Below, piece after piece: positions 35,956 through 45,077 of a stretch of 64,000 bases of DNA. Source of the stretch: Mycobacterium dioxanotrophicus. GTDB lineage: Bacteria; Actinomycetota; Actinomycetes; Mycobacteriales; Mycobacteriaceae. Position 1 is the first letter of the stretch. Every line of letters begins with the position of its first letter. The translations under genes and the position numbers were made by a program. The notes beneath the pieces were generated by a model. The model searched no databases, was not told the origin of the DNA, and was given only the letters and a program-made list of their open reading frames with translations. The stretch covers positions 5,146,001-5,210,000 of the forward strand of contig NZ_CP020809.1 of NCBI RefSeq assembly GCF_002157835.1. Direction: 5' to 3'.

Positions 35956-36825
35956 ATGCCCGACAACTGGGCAGAGCCGTTCGAACGGGCTCGACCGCAG
36001 TTACGCGCGGTGGCCTACCGCATGCTGGGTTCGCTCGCCGACGCAGAAGACGCCGTGCAGGAGGCCTGGTTGCGGTTGCAAGGCACCGACACCGCTGCCG
36101 TGCACAACATCGACGCTTGGCTGACCACCGTGGTGGCTCGGATCTGTTTGAACACCCTGCGGGCACGCCACGTCCGGCAACAGCGAGAATCCCTGTCGAC
36201 ACTGCCCGACCCGGTGATCGACGCGGCTGACGATGTCGACCCCGAACATCAGGCACTGCTGGCCGATTCCGTCGGATTGGCGCTGTTCATCGTCCTCGAC
36301 ACGCTCGCGCCCGCCGAGCGTCTCGCCTTCGTGCTGCACGACGTGTTCGCGGTGCCATTCGACGACATCGCGCCGATTGTCGACCGGTCGGTGCAAGCCA
36401 CCCGCAAACTGGCCAGCCGGGCACGCCAACGCATCCAGGCAGCTGACGCGTCGCCGGATGGCGACCTAGCTGCCCAGCGCACAGTCGTCGACGCATTCTT
36501 CGCCGCCGCCCGCGACGGCGACTTCGCCCAGTTGCTGGCCGTGCTGCATCCCGATGTGGTGCTACACGGCGACTTCGGGCCCGGCGACCGCCGATCGGAG
36601 CACGGAGCCGAGGCCGTGGCACGTCTTGCCGGGTTGTATGCCCGTGGTGGCGGTGCGGTACACCCGGCCACTGTCAATGGCGCGGCCGGTGCCGTCATCA
36701 CCGCCGCGGACCGGGTGGCCGCGGTCATGGGCTTTGTCGTCGTCGGCGGCAGGATCACCGAAATCGACGTGCTGGCCGAGCCGCGACGACTGTCGCGCCT
36801 CGACGTCAGCGCGGTGATCGACTGA
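35956..36825 (+). CDS. ECF sigma factor with SnoaL-like C-terminal domain (SigJ/ECF41 type)
   Basis: About 289 aa. Sigma region 2 (RAVAYRMLGSLADAEDAVQE, AWLRLQ) and region 4 (PAERLAFVLHDVFAVPFDDI) are followed by a SnoaL_2-like domain (VVDAFFAAARDGDFAQLLAV, then HPDVVLHGD). In this group the C-terminal domain replaces an anti-sigma factor and controls activity. ATG at 35956 follows AAGGAG by nine bases; ATG at 35929 is in frame and overlaps the doxX stop. I do not see the WLPEP linker motif of typical ECF41 members, so it may be a SigJ-like relative. Confidence 0.87.
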   Translation: MPDNWAEPFERARPQLRAVAYRMLGSLADAEDAVQEAWLRLQGTDTAAVHNIDAWLTTVVARICLNTLRARHVRQQRESLSTLPDPVIDAADDVDPEHQALLADSVGLALFIVLDTLAPAERLAFVLHDVFAVPFDDIAPIVDRSVQATRKLASRARQRIQAADASPDGDLAAQRTVVDAFFAAARDGDFAQLLAVLHPDVVLHGDFGPGDRRSEHGAEAVARLAGLYARGGGAVHPATVNGAAGAVITAADRVAAVMGFVVVGGRITEIDVLAEPRRLSRLDVSAVID

Positions 36826-36840
36826 TATCGGGTTCGGCGC

Positions 36841-37407
36841 TCAAATCGACCAACCACGTGGTGGCTGACCATGTTTGGCGCGTTCGGCGGCCCGTCCCGG
36901 CTCGGCCCCGTGATCGATAAGCTGGCCGTCAGCGGTTTCGAGATGAGCCCGGATGAACCACTGGAATTTCTCCAACTCGGCCGCGTGCCCGATCAGGACG
37001 TCCTGCGACACGACGTCGAGTTCGCCGAGCTCGTCGATCGCACGGCGGATGTCGACGATGACACCGGTGTACACCAGGTCCAGCGCCGCCAGGTGCGCCT
37101 GCGCTGTGTCCCGCCCGATCGAGTAGTCATCCCACGTGCGGTCCTTCAAGATCGCGCCCGGTGTCCCCTGCGGCGCGGCCCCGAGTGCAGCGATGCGTTC
37201 GGCGACTTCATCGGCAAACGCCCGGACCAGCTCGACCTGCGGATCGATCATCTGGTGTACGCCAATGAAATTGGGCCCTACCACATTCCAATGCACGTGC
37301 TTGAGGGTGAGATGCAGGTCGTTGTAGGTGCTCAGTTGGGTCTGCAGGAGATCCCGGATCCGCCGGCTCGGCGATTCGGTCACTCCCGGAATGCTGAATT
37401 CGGTCAT
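36841..37407 (-). CDS. dps: Dps ferritin-like DNA-protection protein
   Basis: About 188 aa, very close to the mycobacterial Dps1 sequence I remember. The ferroxidase helix pair (LHLTLKHVHWNVVGPNFIGV with HQMIDPQVELVRAFADEVAE) has the conserved His/Asp/Glu ligands, and TWDDYSIGRDTAQAHLAALD follows. Dps oxidises Fe2+ with H2O2, stores iron and binds DNA in stationary phase. The C-terminal tail has fewer Lys/Arg than M. smegmatis Dps1, so DNA binding may be weaker. The start at 37407 follows GGAGAAAGG. It lies 134 bp downstream of the hemerythrin gene on the same strand. Confidence 0.93.
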   Translation of the reverse strand: MTEFSIPGVTESPSRRIRDLLQTQLSTYNDLHLTLKHVHWNVVGPNFIGVHQMIDPQVELVRAFADEVAERIAALGAAPQGTPGAILKDRTWDDYSIGRDTAQAHLAALDLVYTGVIVDIRRAIDELGELDVVSQDVLIGHAAELEKFQWFIRAHLETADGQLIDHGAEPGRAAERAKHGQPPRGWSI

Positions 37408-37541
37408 CACCTTTCTCCTCGATCGTTGCCGTGCCCATCCGGATACCCGGCCACCGAAGGTCTCGGCGGTGTCTGCGCCGTGCTGCGGTACCGCCGGCGC
37501 GGCAAGGTATCTGAGGACTGACCGCGCCGGCGGGACGCCGG

Positions 37542-38102
37542 TCAGGCCTTCCCGCTGATGGCGTCGCGAGCGCGGTCGAGCATGGATGCGAACGGTCCCA
37601 CCATCACATTGGCGATCTGAGATTCGACACCGGCGTGTGGCCTCGTAGGCGCGATGGCTTCGGCCAACTCCGCGGCACGGCCCATTCGTTCGAGCTCGGC
37701 TCCGGACAGTTCGGTGCTGAGTTTGGCGAATTCGTCCTTTTCCTCGCGCTGCGCGTGGTCGATGACCGCTTGACGGAGTTTCGTCAGCTTTGTGACGAAC
37801 TCCGCGCTGTCAACGTCGAGTTCCTCCAGCTCCGCGAGGATTTTCTTGGCTTCGTGTTCTTCCTCCAGCCGCGCCTCGACGACCGTGTCGCCATGCGGCA
37901 CCTTGTGTTTGGCCCGAGGATGCACGATTTCCTCTTCCGCGGTCTCGTGCACCGCGAGCAGGCGCCGGAGATCACGGAAAGTCGATTCACGTTCCTTGCC
38001 AGAGCCGGCCAAAGCGGCCTCGAACAGCGATTTGATCTTTTCGTGCTGACCGATCAACAGGTCGATCACGTCGGCTTGGGACTTGATAGCTACATCAGCC
38101 AC
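37542..38102 (-). CDS. Hemerythrin HHE domain protein
   Basis: About 186 aa with an HHE cation-binding domain: the His residues in IGQHEKIKSLF, AVHETAEEEIVHPRA, LEEEHEAKKIL and VIDHAQREEKDEF supply a di-iron site. Such proteins bind O2 or NO or act as iron/oxidative-stress sensors; mycobacterial relatives affect SigF and H2O2 responses. GTG at 38102 follows GGAGGA by a few bases. The neighbouring dps supports an iron or oxidative-stress role. Confidence 0.88.
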   Translation of the reverse strand: MADVAIKSQADVIDLLIGQHEKIKSLFEAALAGSGKERESTFRDLRRLLAVHETAEEEIVHPRAKHKVPHGDTVVEARLEEEHEAKKILAELEELDVDSAEFVTKLTKLRQAVIDHAQREEKDEFAKLSTELSGAELERMGRAAELAEAIAPTRPHAGVESQIANVMVGPFASMLDRARDAISGKA

Positions 38103-38226
38103 GGATTCCTCCTCCAGTGATTTCGGTCGGTCGCGCCGGGGCTGTCGGCGCGCCCGCTGTTCCATACCCGATCGGCAGATCCCAAAACAGGCGCTGCGAA
38201 GGCGCCGAGCGAAAGCCTGATAGGCC

Positions 38227-38586
38227 CTAGGCGTGCCGCTTGCCTGCGACCGATGTGCGGCCGGGGGACGCGTTGAGCAGGTAACCCCACTGCCGACGCA
38301 CGATCCGCAATGCCGGATGCAGTCGGTATGCCTCGCTCGTCACCTGCGCGCCGGAGGCCAGGTCGACCAGCGCCTTGGCCAGTTCGTACGGAGACATCCG
38401 GCAGCCTTGCGCCACCTCGATCAGTTCGACGATTTCGTCTTCCCACCGCCGGCAACGCAGGCCGACCAGGATCCCCGCGGCGAGGCTGATCATCCGCATC
38501 TGCGCGTTGTAGCGCTTCTCCGAGCCCGGTCCCGCTTCGTAAGTATCCAACGCTCTCTCCCGGACGACCCCGTCGCTGACCACCAC
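38227..38586 (-). CDS. ANTAR-like small protein
   Basis: A 119-aa protein. The central segment (ISLAAGILVGLRCRRWEDEI, followed by ELIEVAQGCRMSPYELAKAL) matches the three-helix ANTAR pattern, an RNA-binding antitermination domain. No GAF or receiver domain is attached, as in several small mycobacterial ANTAR proteins. It lies upstream of the hemerythrin gene on the same strand. The call rests on pattern only. Confidence 0.6.
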   Translation of the reverse strand: MVVSDGVVRERALDTYEAGPGSEKRYNAQMRMISLAAGILVGLRCRRWEDEIVELIEVAQGCRMSPYELAKALVDLASGAQVTSEAYRLHPALRIVRRQWGYLLNASPGRTSVAGKRHA

Positions 38587-38662
38587 GGATACCCACTCGG
38601 CAGCGCACGCAAACCCGCTCCGGTGGTCACGTCACCGGGCGCAGGGATACTTGTACCCACTC

Positions 38663-39199
38663 ATGACCTTGATAACGGTGGACGACCTTCGGCCCGTATC
38701 CCTGTGGGCGGCGGACTGCGCCGACCGTGCTCTTCCGTATTTCGAGAATGCGCTGCCGGGCGACTCCCGTACCCGCGACGCCATCGACGGAGCGCGGGCG
38801 TTCGGGGGCGGGCAGCAGCGAGACAAGCGAATGCGCAAGCTGGCGTTCGCCGCTCTGAAGGCCTGCGGCGAGGTCGACGACCCGAGCGCCAAGGCCGCGG
38901 CTCGCGCGGCGCAAATGGCTGTGGCCGTTGCGTATACCCACCTGGACCTGACCGCCACCGCAGCCGCCCGACAGACCATGCACCTGCTCGCTCCCGCCGT
39001 CTATGCCGCGCGCGCCCGCGAACTGGCCGGCGATAGCGCCGCGGCCGATACCGAAATCGACTGGGCGGCAGCCCATGCCACTGCCCACGTCCGTGACGTC
39101 GTCACCCGCATGCCGGCCCCACAGGCCGGACAGACTCGGCTCGGCGACCTCTACCGAGCCCTCGACGGGGCCCTTCGGCAACCAGATGTCGACCGATAA
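38663..39199 (+). CDS. Imm5-like (putative immunity) protein
   Basis: About 178 aa, helical and Ala-rich, with the pattern WAADCADRALPYFE, DAIDGARAFGGGQQ, AARAAQMAVAVAYTHLDLTA characteristic of the Imm-5/exonuclease-SbcC-like family. The family was named from toxin-immunity loci, but stand-alone mycobacterial copies are common and no toxin gene is visible here. ATG at 38663 is favoured over 38651; neither has a strong ribosome binding site. Confidence 0.6.
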   Translation: MTLITVDDLRPVSLWAADCADRALPYFENALPGDSRTRDAIDGARAFGGGQQRDKRMRKLAFAALKACGEVDDPSAKAAARAAQMAVAVAYTHLDLTATAAARQTMHLLAPAVYAARARELAGDSAAADTEIDWAAAHATAHVRDVVTRMPAPQAGQTRLGDLYRALDGALRQPDVDR

Positions 39200-39230
39200 C
39201 CGCTGGCGTACAAACCCTTTCACATATGCG

Positions 39231-39632
39231 TCAAGAATCCGTCAGGCGATCGAGCGCCGCCTGAAGTTTCACTGCGGCCTCATGGGCGACGGCTTTGAGC
39301 GCGGGCTCGCCGGTGACCTGGACGAGCAGTTGAGGGTTCATCGCCTCGACATGAACGAGGCCGTCGCTGTCCGGGTCTCTGCGCACAACGACGTTGCAGG
39401 GCAGCAGCAATCCGATCTGGCGGTCGACAGAAACAGCCTGATGCGCCAGGGCCGGGTTGCAGGCTCCCAGGATCAGGTAGTCCTCCATGTCCTCATCCAG
39501 CTTGGCCTTCAACGTCGCCTTCATATCGATTTCGGTGAGGACACCGAATCCCTCACCAGCCAGGGATTCTCGAGTCCGCTCGACCGCATCCGCGAAGGAG
39601 GAATGCAGGGTTGTCGACAGTGCAATGGTCAT
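39231..39632 (-). CDS. DUF302 domain protein
   Basis: A 133-aa protein of the DUF302 family: SFADAVERTRESLAGEGFGV, then LTEIDMKATLKAKLD, ILGACNPALAHQAV and IGLLLPCNVVVR. Cys residues in GACNP and LPCNV are conserved in the family. No function is established; relatives occur in stress or thiol-related neighbourhoods. It faces the Imm5-like gene tail-to-tail. Confidence 0.87.
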   Translation of the reverse strand: MTIALSTTLHSSFADAVERTRESLAGEGFGVLTEIDMKATLKAKLDEDMEDYLILGACNPALAHQAVSVDRQIGLLLPCNVVVRRDPDSDGLVHVEAMNPQLLVQVTGEPALKAVAHEAAVKLQAALDRLTDS

Positions 39633-39840
39633 CGTGATCTCCTCCCGATACTCGGGTCCGCACCATTGGCGCTGTGCCCATCATGCCGCCCGGTCGCGGT
39701 CTCCGGCCAGGCATCGATACAGGTGTCCAGCGTCGGCGCAGCCCGACCGATGCCTGCCAGGGCTGCCTGGACCGAGGGATCACTTGAGTGGCGCCGGGCG
39801 CGGGCACAGTTTCCCCTGAAGTGACCTAGCGGTAATATCA

Positions 39841-39859
39841 GCGGATGTACGGCATCCGC
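39841..39859 (+). promoter_or_regulatory. Hairpin or operator in the SDR leader
   Basis: GCGGATG-tacgg-CATCCGC, perfect 7-bp arms, ends eight bases before the TTAGGAGG ribosome binding site of the SDR gene. It may be an operator or a 5'-UTR hairpin. Confidence 0.4.
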
Positions 39860-39878
39860 CGCGAGTTAGGAGGACACG

Positions 39879-40712
39879 TTGTCCATTCGCCGCGCCATCG
39901 AGGAATTGGTCCAGCGCCGCACCCTGTTACCCGACCGGGTCGAGGCCGCCCTCTCAGGGCCGGGCCGCGACGTCCGTGATCTGACCGTGGTGGTCACGGG
40001 AGCATCCGCGGGCATCGGCCGGGAGGCGACGACGCAACTGCGAGCGCGCGGCGCCCGCGTCGTCGGCGTGGCACGGCGCGCCGATGAGCTGCGTTCCCTC
40101 GCCGCGGAGACCGGCTGCGAGTGGCGCACGTGCGACCTTGCCGATGAAACCGCGATCGCACGGCTGCTCGACGATCTCGCCGACGACCACGTCGATGTAC
40201 TGGTCAACAACGCCGGCCGGTCCATCCGGCGCCGGATCGTCGACGCCTCCGACCGGCTTCACGACTACCAGCGGACGATGACACTGAACTACCTTGCCCC
40301 GGTACAGCTCACGCTGGGACTGCTACCCGGAATGATCGAACGGGGTAGCGGCCAGATCGTCAACGTCTGCACCTGGGCCCTGCATGCCAACACGTTTCCG
40401 CGCTTCTCGGCGTACGCGGCTTCGAAGAGTGCGTTGGCGATCTTCGGCCGCAGCCTCAACGCCGAGCGGCCACATCCCAACGTCCGCGCGACGAATGTGT
40501 ACTTTCCCCTGGTCCGTACCGAAATGATCGCTCCGACAGCCGAATACACCGGTGCGGGCGCGCTCTCGGCGCAGGAGGGCGGCCGGTGGATCGTCCGCGC
40601 GGTGACCCACCAGCCCGTCGAAGTCAACGCGGCGGTGCTGCGCGCCCTGCTCCCGGCCATCGATCTGCTGTCCCCATCGGCGGCGGATCGCACCATCGCG
40701 TCCATCACGTAG
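39879..40712 (+). CDS. Short-chain dehydrogenase/reductase
   Basis: A 277-aa classical SDR. An about 35-residue N-terminal extension precedes the cofactor motif TGASAGIG; NNAG and the catalytic YAASK (Tyr/Lys) with an upstream CTWALHA segment follow. NAD(P)H-dependent; substrate unknown. The start is TTG at 39879, supported by TTAGGAGG seven bases upstream. The extension and C-terminal tail resemble mycobacterial SDRs fused in frame with lipid-related helices. Confidence 0.85.
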   Translation: MSIRRAIEELVQRRTLLPDRVEAALSGPGRDVRDLTVVVTGASAGIGREATTQLRARGARVVGVARRADELRSLAAETGCEWRTCDLADETAIARLLDDLADDHVDVLVNNAGRSIRRRIVDASDRLHDYQRTMTLNYLAPVQLTLGLLPGMIERGSGQIVNVCTWALHANTFPRFSAYAASKSALAIFGRSLNAERPHPNVRATNVYFPLVRTEMIAPTAEYTGAGALSAQEGGRWIVRAVTHQPVEVNAAVLRALLPAIDLLSPSAADRTIASIT

Positions 40713-40766
40713 TCTTCGCGCGCGCCGGGCGGACCATTTTGCCGAAGTCCGTTACGGTGGCCAGTC

Positions 40767-41723
40767 GTGGCTGGGGCTGAACAGGATCCGGATCGTTGGG
40801 GGCTGCTCGACGTCGGCGACGACAATCGCGTGTATTGGGAGACCCGAGGACTCCGCACTGGAAAGCCCGTGCTGATCGTGCACGGCGGACCGGGCAGTGG
40901 ACGGTCCCGCACTGCCCACAAGATGTTCGACCCGACGGTGTTTCGGACCATCACATTCGATCAGCGCGGATGTGGAGACAGCGTGCCCAGCGCCGCGGAC
41001 CCGGCCACCGACATGGCTCACAACACCACCGAACACCTCCTCGCCGACATGGAGGCGCTGCGACGCCATCTGGGGCTGGCCCGCTGGTTGCTCTACGGCG
41101 GGTCATGGGCTTCGACGCTGATCCTGGCGTACGCCGAACGCCATCCGGAGCGGGTGAGCGGAATCATCCTCATCGGCGTGACGATGACGCGGCCTCGCGA
41201 AATCGACTGGCTTTACCACGGATTGCGCCTTCTTCTGCCCGTGGAGTGGGAACGCTTCCGCGCCGGCGTACCCGCTCCCGAACGCGACGACGACCTCGTC
41301 GAGGCCTATCGCCATCTCATGGAGCACCCCGACCACGTGGTCCGCGAGCAAGCCGCGCACGACTGGTGCGCCTGGGAGGACGCCGTGATCGCCCACGAGA
41401 CGCACGGCAACCCAGGCCAGTACAGCGCCAAGGCGGATGCGGCGAAGCTGGCGTTCGTGCGGATCTGCGCCCACTACTTCGCCCACAACGCCTGGTTGGA
41501 GGACGACCAACTGCTGCGAAATGCGGATCGGCTCAGCGGGATTCCCGGTGTCCTCATCCACGGGCGCCTCGATCTGTCCGGGCCGCTGCTCACGGCGTGG
41601 GAACTCGCCCAGGCGTGGCCCGATGCCGAGCTCAAGATCATCGAGGACTCCGGTCACACCGGCAGTCCCGCCATGCGTACGGCGATCGAGGAAGCGGTAT
41701 CCCGATTCGCTGCGCTCCCCTGA
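40767..41723 (+). CDS. pip: Proline iminopeptidase (S33 alpha/beta hydrolase)
   Basis: A 318-aa S33 peptidase. The diagnostic segments are HGGPGSG (oxyanion), DQRGCGDS, the nucleophile GGSWAS, and HGRLDLSGPL plus EDSGHTGS supplying Asp and His. Proline iminopeptidases release N-terminal proline from peptides in the cytosol. Length matches the family. The start is GTG at 40767. It follows the SDR gene by 54 bp on the same strand. Confidence 0.87.
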   Translation: MAGAEQDPDRWGLLDVGDDNRVYWETRGLRTGKPVLIVHGGPGSGRSRTAHKMFDPTVFRTITFDQRGCGDSVPSAADPATDMAHNTTEHLLADMEALRRHLGLARWLLYGGSWASTLILAYAERHPERVSGIILIGVTMTRPREIDWLYHGLRLLLPVEWERFRAGVPAPERDDDLVEAYRHLMEHPDHVVREQAAHDWCAWEDAVIAHETHGNPGQYSAKADAAKLAFVRICAHYFAHNAWLEDDQLLRNADRLSGIPGVLIHGRLDLSGPLLTAWELAQAWPDAELKIIEDSGHTGSPAMRTAIEEAVSRFAALP

Positions 41724-41842
41724 TCACCAGCGGCTCGCTGCACCCCGGTCTTTCGTTCACGCAACGTCATTCACGCCTACCCACCCCTTGTAGCGTGCCC
41801 TCTGCCGGGCCTACGGTTGATTCGACGGAAGGTGGTGACGCT

Positions 41843-42040
41843 ATGGAAATCAACATGTGGTGGTTGGATCTGCCCCTGGACAGCAAGGAATGGCTGCGCG
41901 AGAACCTGCGTGCTCAAAAACTACCGTCGCAGGTGGCTCAACACATTGCCGAGGCCGGAGGGCCTCCGGACAAGGCCGGCGACGGTCTGACCGCGGAGGA
42001 TTGGGACTTCATCGAGACTCAGTCGGAGTTCGTGGACTGA
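41843..42040 (+). CDS. Small acidic hypothetical protein
   Basis: A 65-aa soluble acidic protein (MWWLDLPLDSKEWL, ending AEDWDFIETQSEFVD). GAAGGTGGTGA lies upstream of the ATG at 41843. I do not recognise a family. Its last 22 bases overlap the end of the convergent flavoprotein gene. Confidence 0.6.
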   Translation: MEINMWWLDLPLDSKEWLRENLRAQKLPSQVAQHIAEAGGPPDKAGDGLTAEDWDFIETQSEFVD

Positions 42041-43284
42041 CGCAGGGGCCTCTGCAGCGAGGTGCCGGCGACCACGAGCTCAACGCGGCGGGCGGCTTCG
42101 TAGTCACCCGCCAGTTCCGCCGTCACGCTGCGGACCTGCTCGTACCCCGTGAGCGCCAGAAACGTCGGCGCACGTCCGTACGACTTCATCCCGACGACAT
42201 AGACGCCGGGTTCGTCCGGATGTGACAGTTCCACAACCCCATGCGGTGGGACGCTGGAACAGGTATGCACATTGGGGTCGATCTGAGCCGCGAGTTTCAG
42301 CGGTGCCTGCAACACGGGATCAAGCGTCAACCGCAGTTCCGAGAGGAACGACAGGTCCGGGCGAAAACCGGTGAGCCCCACGATCACGTCGGCGGCAGGC
42401 AGCGCACGCCCATCCTCGGCGACGAGAACGACCTGGCCACCGTCCACATCGATACGTTCGGTGCGGAACCCGGTGATCACGGTGATCAATCCGTCGTCTG
42501 CCGCGGCATGGACCCGCGTGCACAACGCGCCCCGTTCCGGTAGCGCGGTGTCGGCAGGACCGCCGAACGCGTCGCCCACCCCGCCGCGACGAAGCGCCCA
42601 GGTCACACGTGTCGTCGGCTCCTGGCGCACCGTCTCGGCCAGCCCGATGATCGCCGTCATCGCCGAGTGACCGCTACCCACCACCACCACGTGGCCGCCC
42701 GCCCACGACGCGGCCTGTTCGGGCGACGGTGGCACATAGGTCACCAAACCCGCTGCAGCCGCGGCGCGTTCGCCGACGGCCGAGATACCGTCGGAGCCGA
42801 TGGGATTGGGCTGGCCCCAGGTCCCGGATGCGTCGATCACGGCACGGGCGCACAACCGCGTTTCGGCTCCGTCCTTCCCCACGAGGTGAACGACGAACGG
42901 CGCGTCGTGGCGGCCCGGGGTGAGGACGCGATCATGCCCCTGCCGGGACACGCCCGTGACACGCAGGCGGTACCGCACCCGCTCGCCGAGGATATTCGCC
43001 AGCGGGACCAGGTAGTTGTCGATCCATCCGCGGCCAGTCGGGTACCCGAACGTCGGCGCGGTCCAGCCTGTCGGAGCCAACAGTTCGGCCGCGGCGTCGT
43101 CGATCAGCTCGGGCCACGGCGAGAACGTGTGCACGTGTCCCCACTCCGCGATGGCCGCACCCGGGCCGTCGCCCGCCTCGACCACAACGGGTTCCAGACC
43201 CCGCCGCACCAAGTGTGCCGCGGCGGCCAGACCCTGCGGTCCGGCACCGATCACCACGACCGGCAGCTCTGTGTCGATGCTCAT
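42019..43284 (-). CDS. NAD(P)/FAD-dependent flavoprotein (ArsO/Trk-like monooxygenase fold)
   Basis: A 421-aa two-dinucleotide-domain flavoprotein. The FAD motif GAGPQGLAAAAHL is at residues 13-25, the second Rossmann motif is VVGSGHSAMTAI, and the late segment is VGLTGFRPDLSFL. The WGHVHTFSPWPE region is typical of the group annotated as putative K+-transport flavoproteins, some of which are found in arsenic loci. No ars genes are present here. The ATG overlaps the stop of the APC permease gene as ATGA, so the enzyme may act on the imported substrate. Confidence 0.8.
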   Translation of the reverse strand: MSIDTELPVVVIGAGPQGLAAAAHLVRRGLEPVVVEAGDGPGAAIAEWGHVHTFSPWPELIDDAAAELLAPTGWTAPTFGYPTGRGWIDNYLVPLANILGERVRYRLRVTGVSRQGHDRVLTPGRHDAPFVVHLVGKDGAETRLCARAVIDASGTWGQPNPIGSDGISAVGERAAAAAGLVTYVPPSPEQAASWAGGHVVVVGSGHSAMTAIIGLAETVRQEPTTRVTWALRRGGVGDAFGGPADTALPERGALCTRVHAAADDGLITVITGFRTERIDVDGGQVVLVAEDGRALPAADVIVGLTGFRPDLSFLSELRLTLDPVLQAPLKLAAQIDPNVHTCSSVPPHGVVELSHPDEPGVYVVGMKSYGRAPTFLALTGYEQVRSVTAELAGDYEAARRVELVVAGTSLQRPLRQSTNSD

Positions 43285-44771
43285 GTGGTCACCGCGTGAT
43301 CGATGTCGAAGAGGTCATCTCCGGGTTGGTGTGCGAGCACTTCAGGTTTGGCCCGCCAGAGGAAGGCGAGGTACGCCCCGCCGATGGCGACCAGGCCCAC
43401 GATGACCCACACCGGCGCCAGCGAGTCAGAGGGCGCAATGACCATGAACATCACCAGGACAGACCAGACGAACGCGCCGACCGCGACGGGCATCTCGAAG
43501 CGTCCGAGGTCGAACGCGCCTTCTCGGCGGCCAAGCCGCTTGCGTACCGCCAGGTACAGCAGGATGGTCATGCTGTAGAGGAGCGTCTCGTTCAGAGTCC
43601 CGGCCTGGATGAGTTTCAGCAGCGCAGACCCGGGCAGGACCACCATCAGCAGGACACCCAGGGCGAAGTACAGAATCGTCGCCGGGATGGGCGTCTGCGT
43701 ACGGGAATTGACCCGTCGCATCAGCCGGTGACCGGGGAATCGCCCGTCTCGTGCCATCGCGAACACGATCCGGGCACACGTCACGATGACGACCAGACCG
43801 CCGCCGAAGAACGCGAAGATGATGCCGACCAGCAGCACCCGCTCCACCACCGGACCCAGCCGGTCGTGGATGATCAATGCGACCGAGGACTCGCTGGCGC
43901 TGACGCGAGGGATGTCCTTGATCGAGATGGTCAGCACGATCAGAAACAGCATGCCCAGCAATCCGGATGCGACCACCGATCCCACGATCGCCCGGGGCAC
44001 GCTCCGGAACGGCGCCTTGGCTTCCTCGGCCATATTCGCGCCGACCTCGAAGCCCTGCAGGGTGGTCATGCCCATCAGCATGGCCAGCATCAAGCCGCCA
44101 CCGATGCCGAAGTAGTTCGCGGTGTGTTCGGCGACGCCGAGTGAAGTGAGGTTACCGGGCGTAGCTGTCCCGGTGACGATGATGACAACCACAAGTGCGA
44201 TGCCCAGCGCGATGACGATGACGAACTCCAGTCCCACTGCGGCCGTGTTGATCATGCTCATGATCCGGGTCGAGGCGATCGCGATCACGACCTGGACGGC
44301 GAGTGCCGCAAGGGTGATCAACCGTGCCGTGTTCTCATTCGGCGGAATGCCGAAAAGCGGCATGAACGCGGTGTTGGCGAGCGCCGAATCGATCGCGGCG
44401 ACGGTGATTCCACCGCCGCAGACCGACAGCCACCCGTACACCCAGCCGATCTTCGGGCTGGCCAGCCGAGAGCCCCACTGGTACGACGAGCCGGTCAGCG
44501 GGATGCGGGCCGCGAACTGGGCATACACCAGTGCGATCAGCAGCTGCCCGGCCAAAGCGATGGGCCACAACCAGATTCCCACCGGGCCTGCACTACGCAG
44601 CACGTCGTCGTAGGTACTGAAGATCCCGATCGCCACCGACATGGAGGCGAACGAGATCGCGAACACCTGAAATCCACCCAAACTTCGCTTGAGCTCCGGC
44701 TGATAGCCGCAGTCCTCGCAGAACGAGTCGGCGGTCTGCGCAGCCACCCCTACTTTCGTCACCTCAGCCAT
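43281..44771 (-). CDS. APC-family amino acid/amine permease
   Basis: A 496-aa transporter with about 12 membrane helices and the APC consensus FASMSVAIGIFSTY, YAQFAARIPLTGSSYQWGS in helices 1-3 and FAMARDGRFPGHRLMRRV in the middle. The N-terminal CEDCGYQPELKRSLG is of the GABA/amino-acid permease type. The substrate is unknown. It is coupled to the downstream flavoprotein gene. Confidence 0.87.
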   Translation of the reverse strand: MAEVTKVGVAAQTADSFCEDCGYQPELKRSLGGFQVFAISFASMSVAIGIFSTYDDVLRSAGPVGIWLWPIALAGQLLIALVYAQFAARIPLTGSSYQWGSRLASPKIGWVYGWLSVCGGGITVAAIDSALANTAFMPLFGIPPNENTARLITLAALAVQVVIAIASTRIMSMINTAAVGLEFVIVIALGIALVVVIIVTGTATPGNLTSLGVAEHTANYFGIGGGLMLAMLMGMTTLQGFEVGANMAEEAKAPFRSVPRAIVGSVVASGLLGMLFLIVLTISIKDIPRVSASESSVALIIHDRLGPVVERVLLVGIIFAFFGGGLVVIVTCARIVFAMARDGRFPGHRLMRRVNSRTQTPIPATILYFALGVLLMVVLPGSALLKLIQAGTLNETLLYSMTILLYLAVRKRLGRREGAFDLGRFEMPVAVGAFVWSVLVMFMVIAPSDSLAPVWVIVGLVAIGGAYLAFLWRAKPEVLAHQPGDDLFDIDHAVTT

Positions 44772-45077
44772 GACGGCTCCCGTCTGTGAAACGGTGGGAC
44801 GGCTTGATCGGCCCGGGTTGACACAGGGTCACTCCGCGGAACAGTCAGACCACTCGCCACCGGATGGTATGTCTTGATGCTTTGCGGCAAATCCGTTTCG
44901 CACTTAAATTGACTAAACTGCTAATTTGCTGTGAAATCCGGCGGCACCCAGATCCTTGCAATCGCGAGTATCTGGGACTCCCCGGTCGCCCACGCGGTTG
45001 CCTTCGCCTTTTCGATACCGATCTCGCTATGGCAGCCGGCAAATTACGATGCGCGTCAACCGGCGAGAGGCTCTGGC
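44772..45077. other. Divergent promoter region
   Basis: A 306-bp gap between the APC permease (-) and the SGNH hydrolase (+). An AT-rich patch holds TTGACT (44909-44914), a 17-bp spacer and TGAAAT (44932-44937), a reasonable sigma-A-type promoter for the hydrolase. No gene is seen. Confidence 0.5.

Noticed and set aside
38663..39199. Toxin-immunity system around the Imm5-like gene
   Set aside because: No toxin-like ORF adjacent; neighbours are Dps, hemerythrin and DUF302.
40796..42040. 414-aa plus-strand ORF overlapping the proline iminopeptidase
   Set aside because: Out-of-frame reading with Arg/Pro-rich low-complexity translation. Only its last 66 codons, from 41843, have a ribosome binding site and sensible composition, and these are annotated separately.
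42019..43284. Arsenic-resistance flavoprotein ArsO
   Set aside because: Fold is compatible but there are no arsenic genes; the coupled gene is an amino-acid-type permease.
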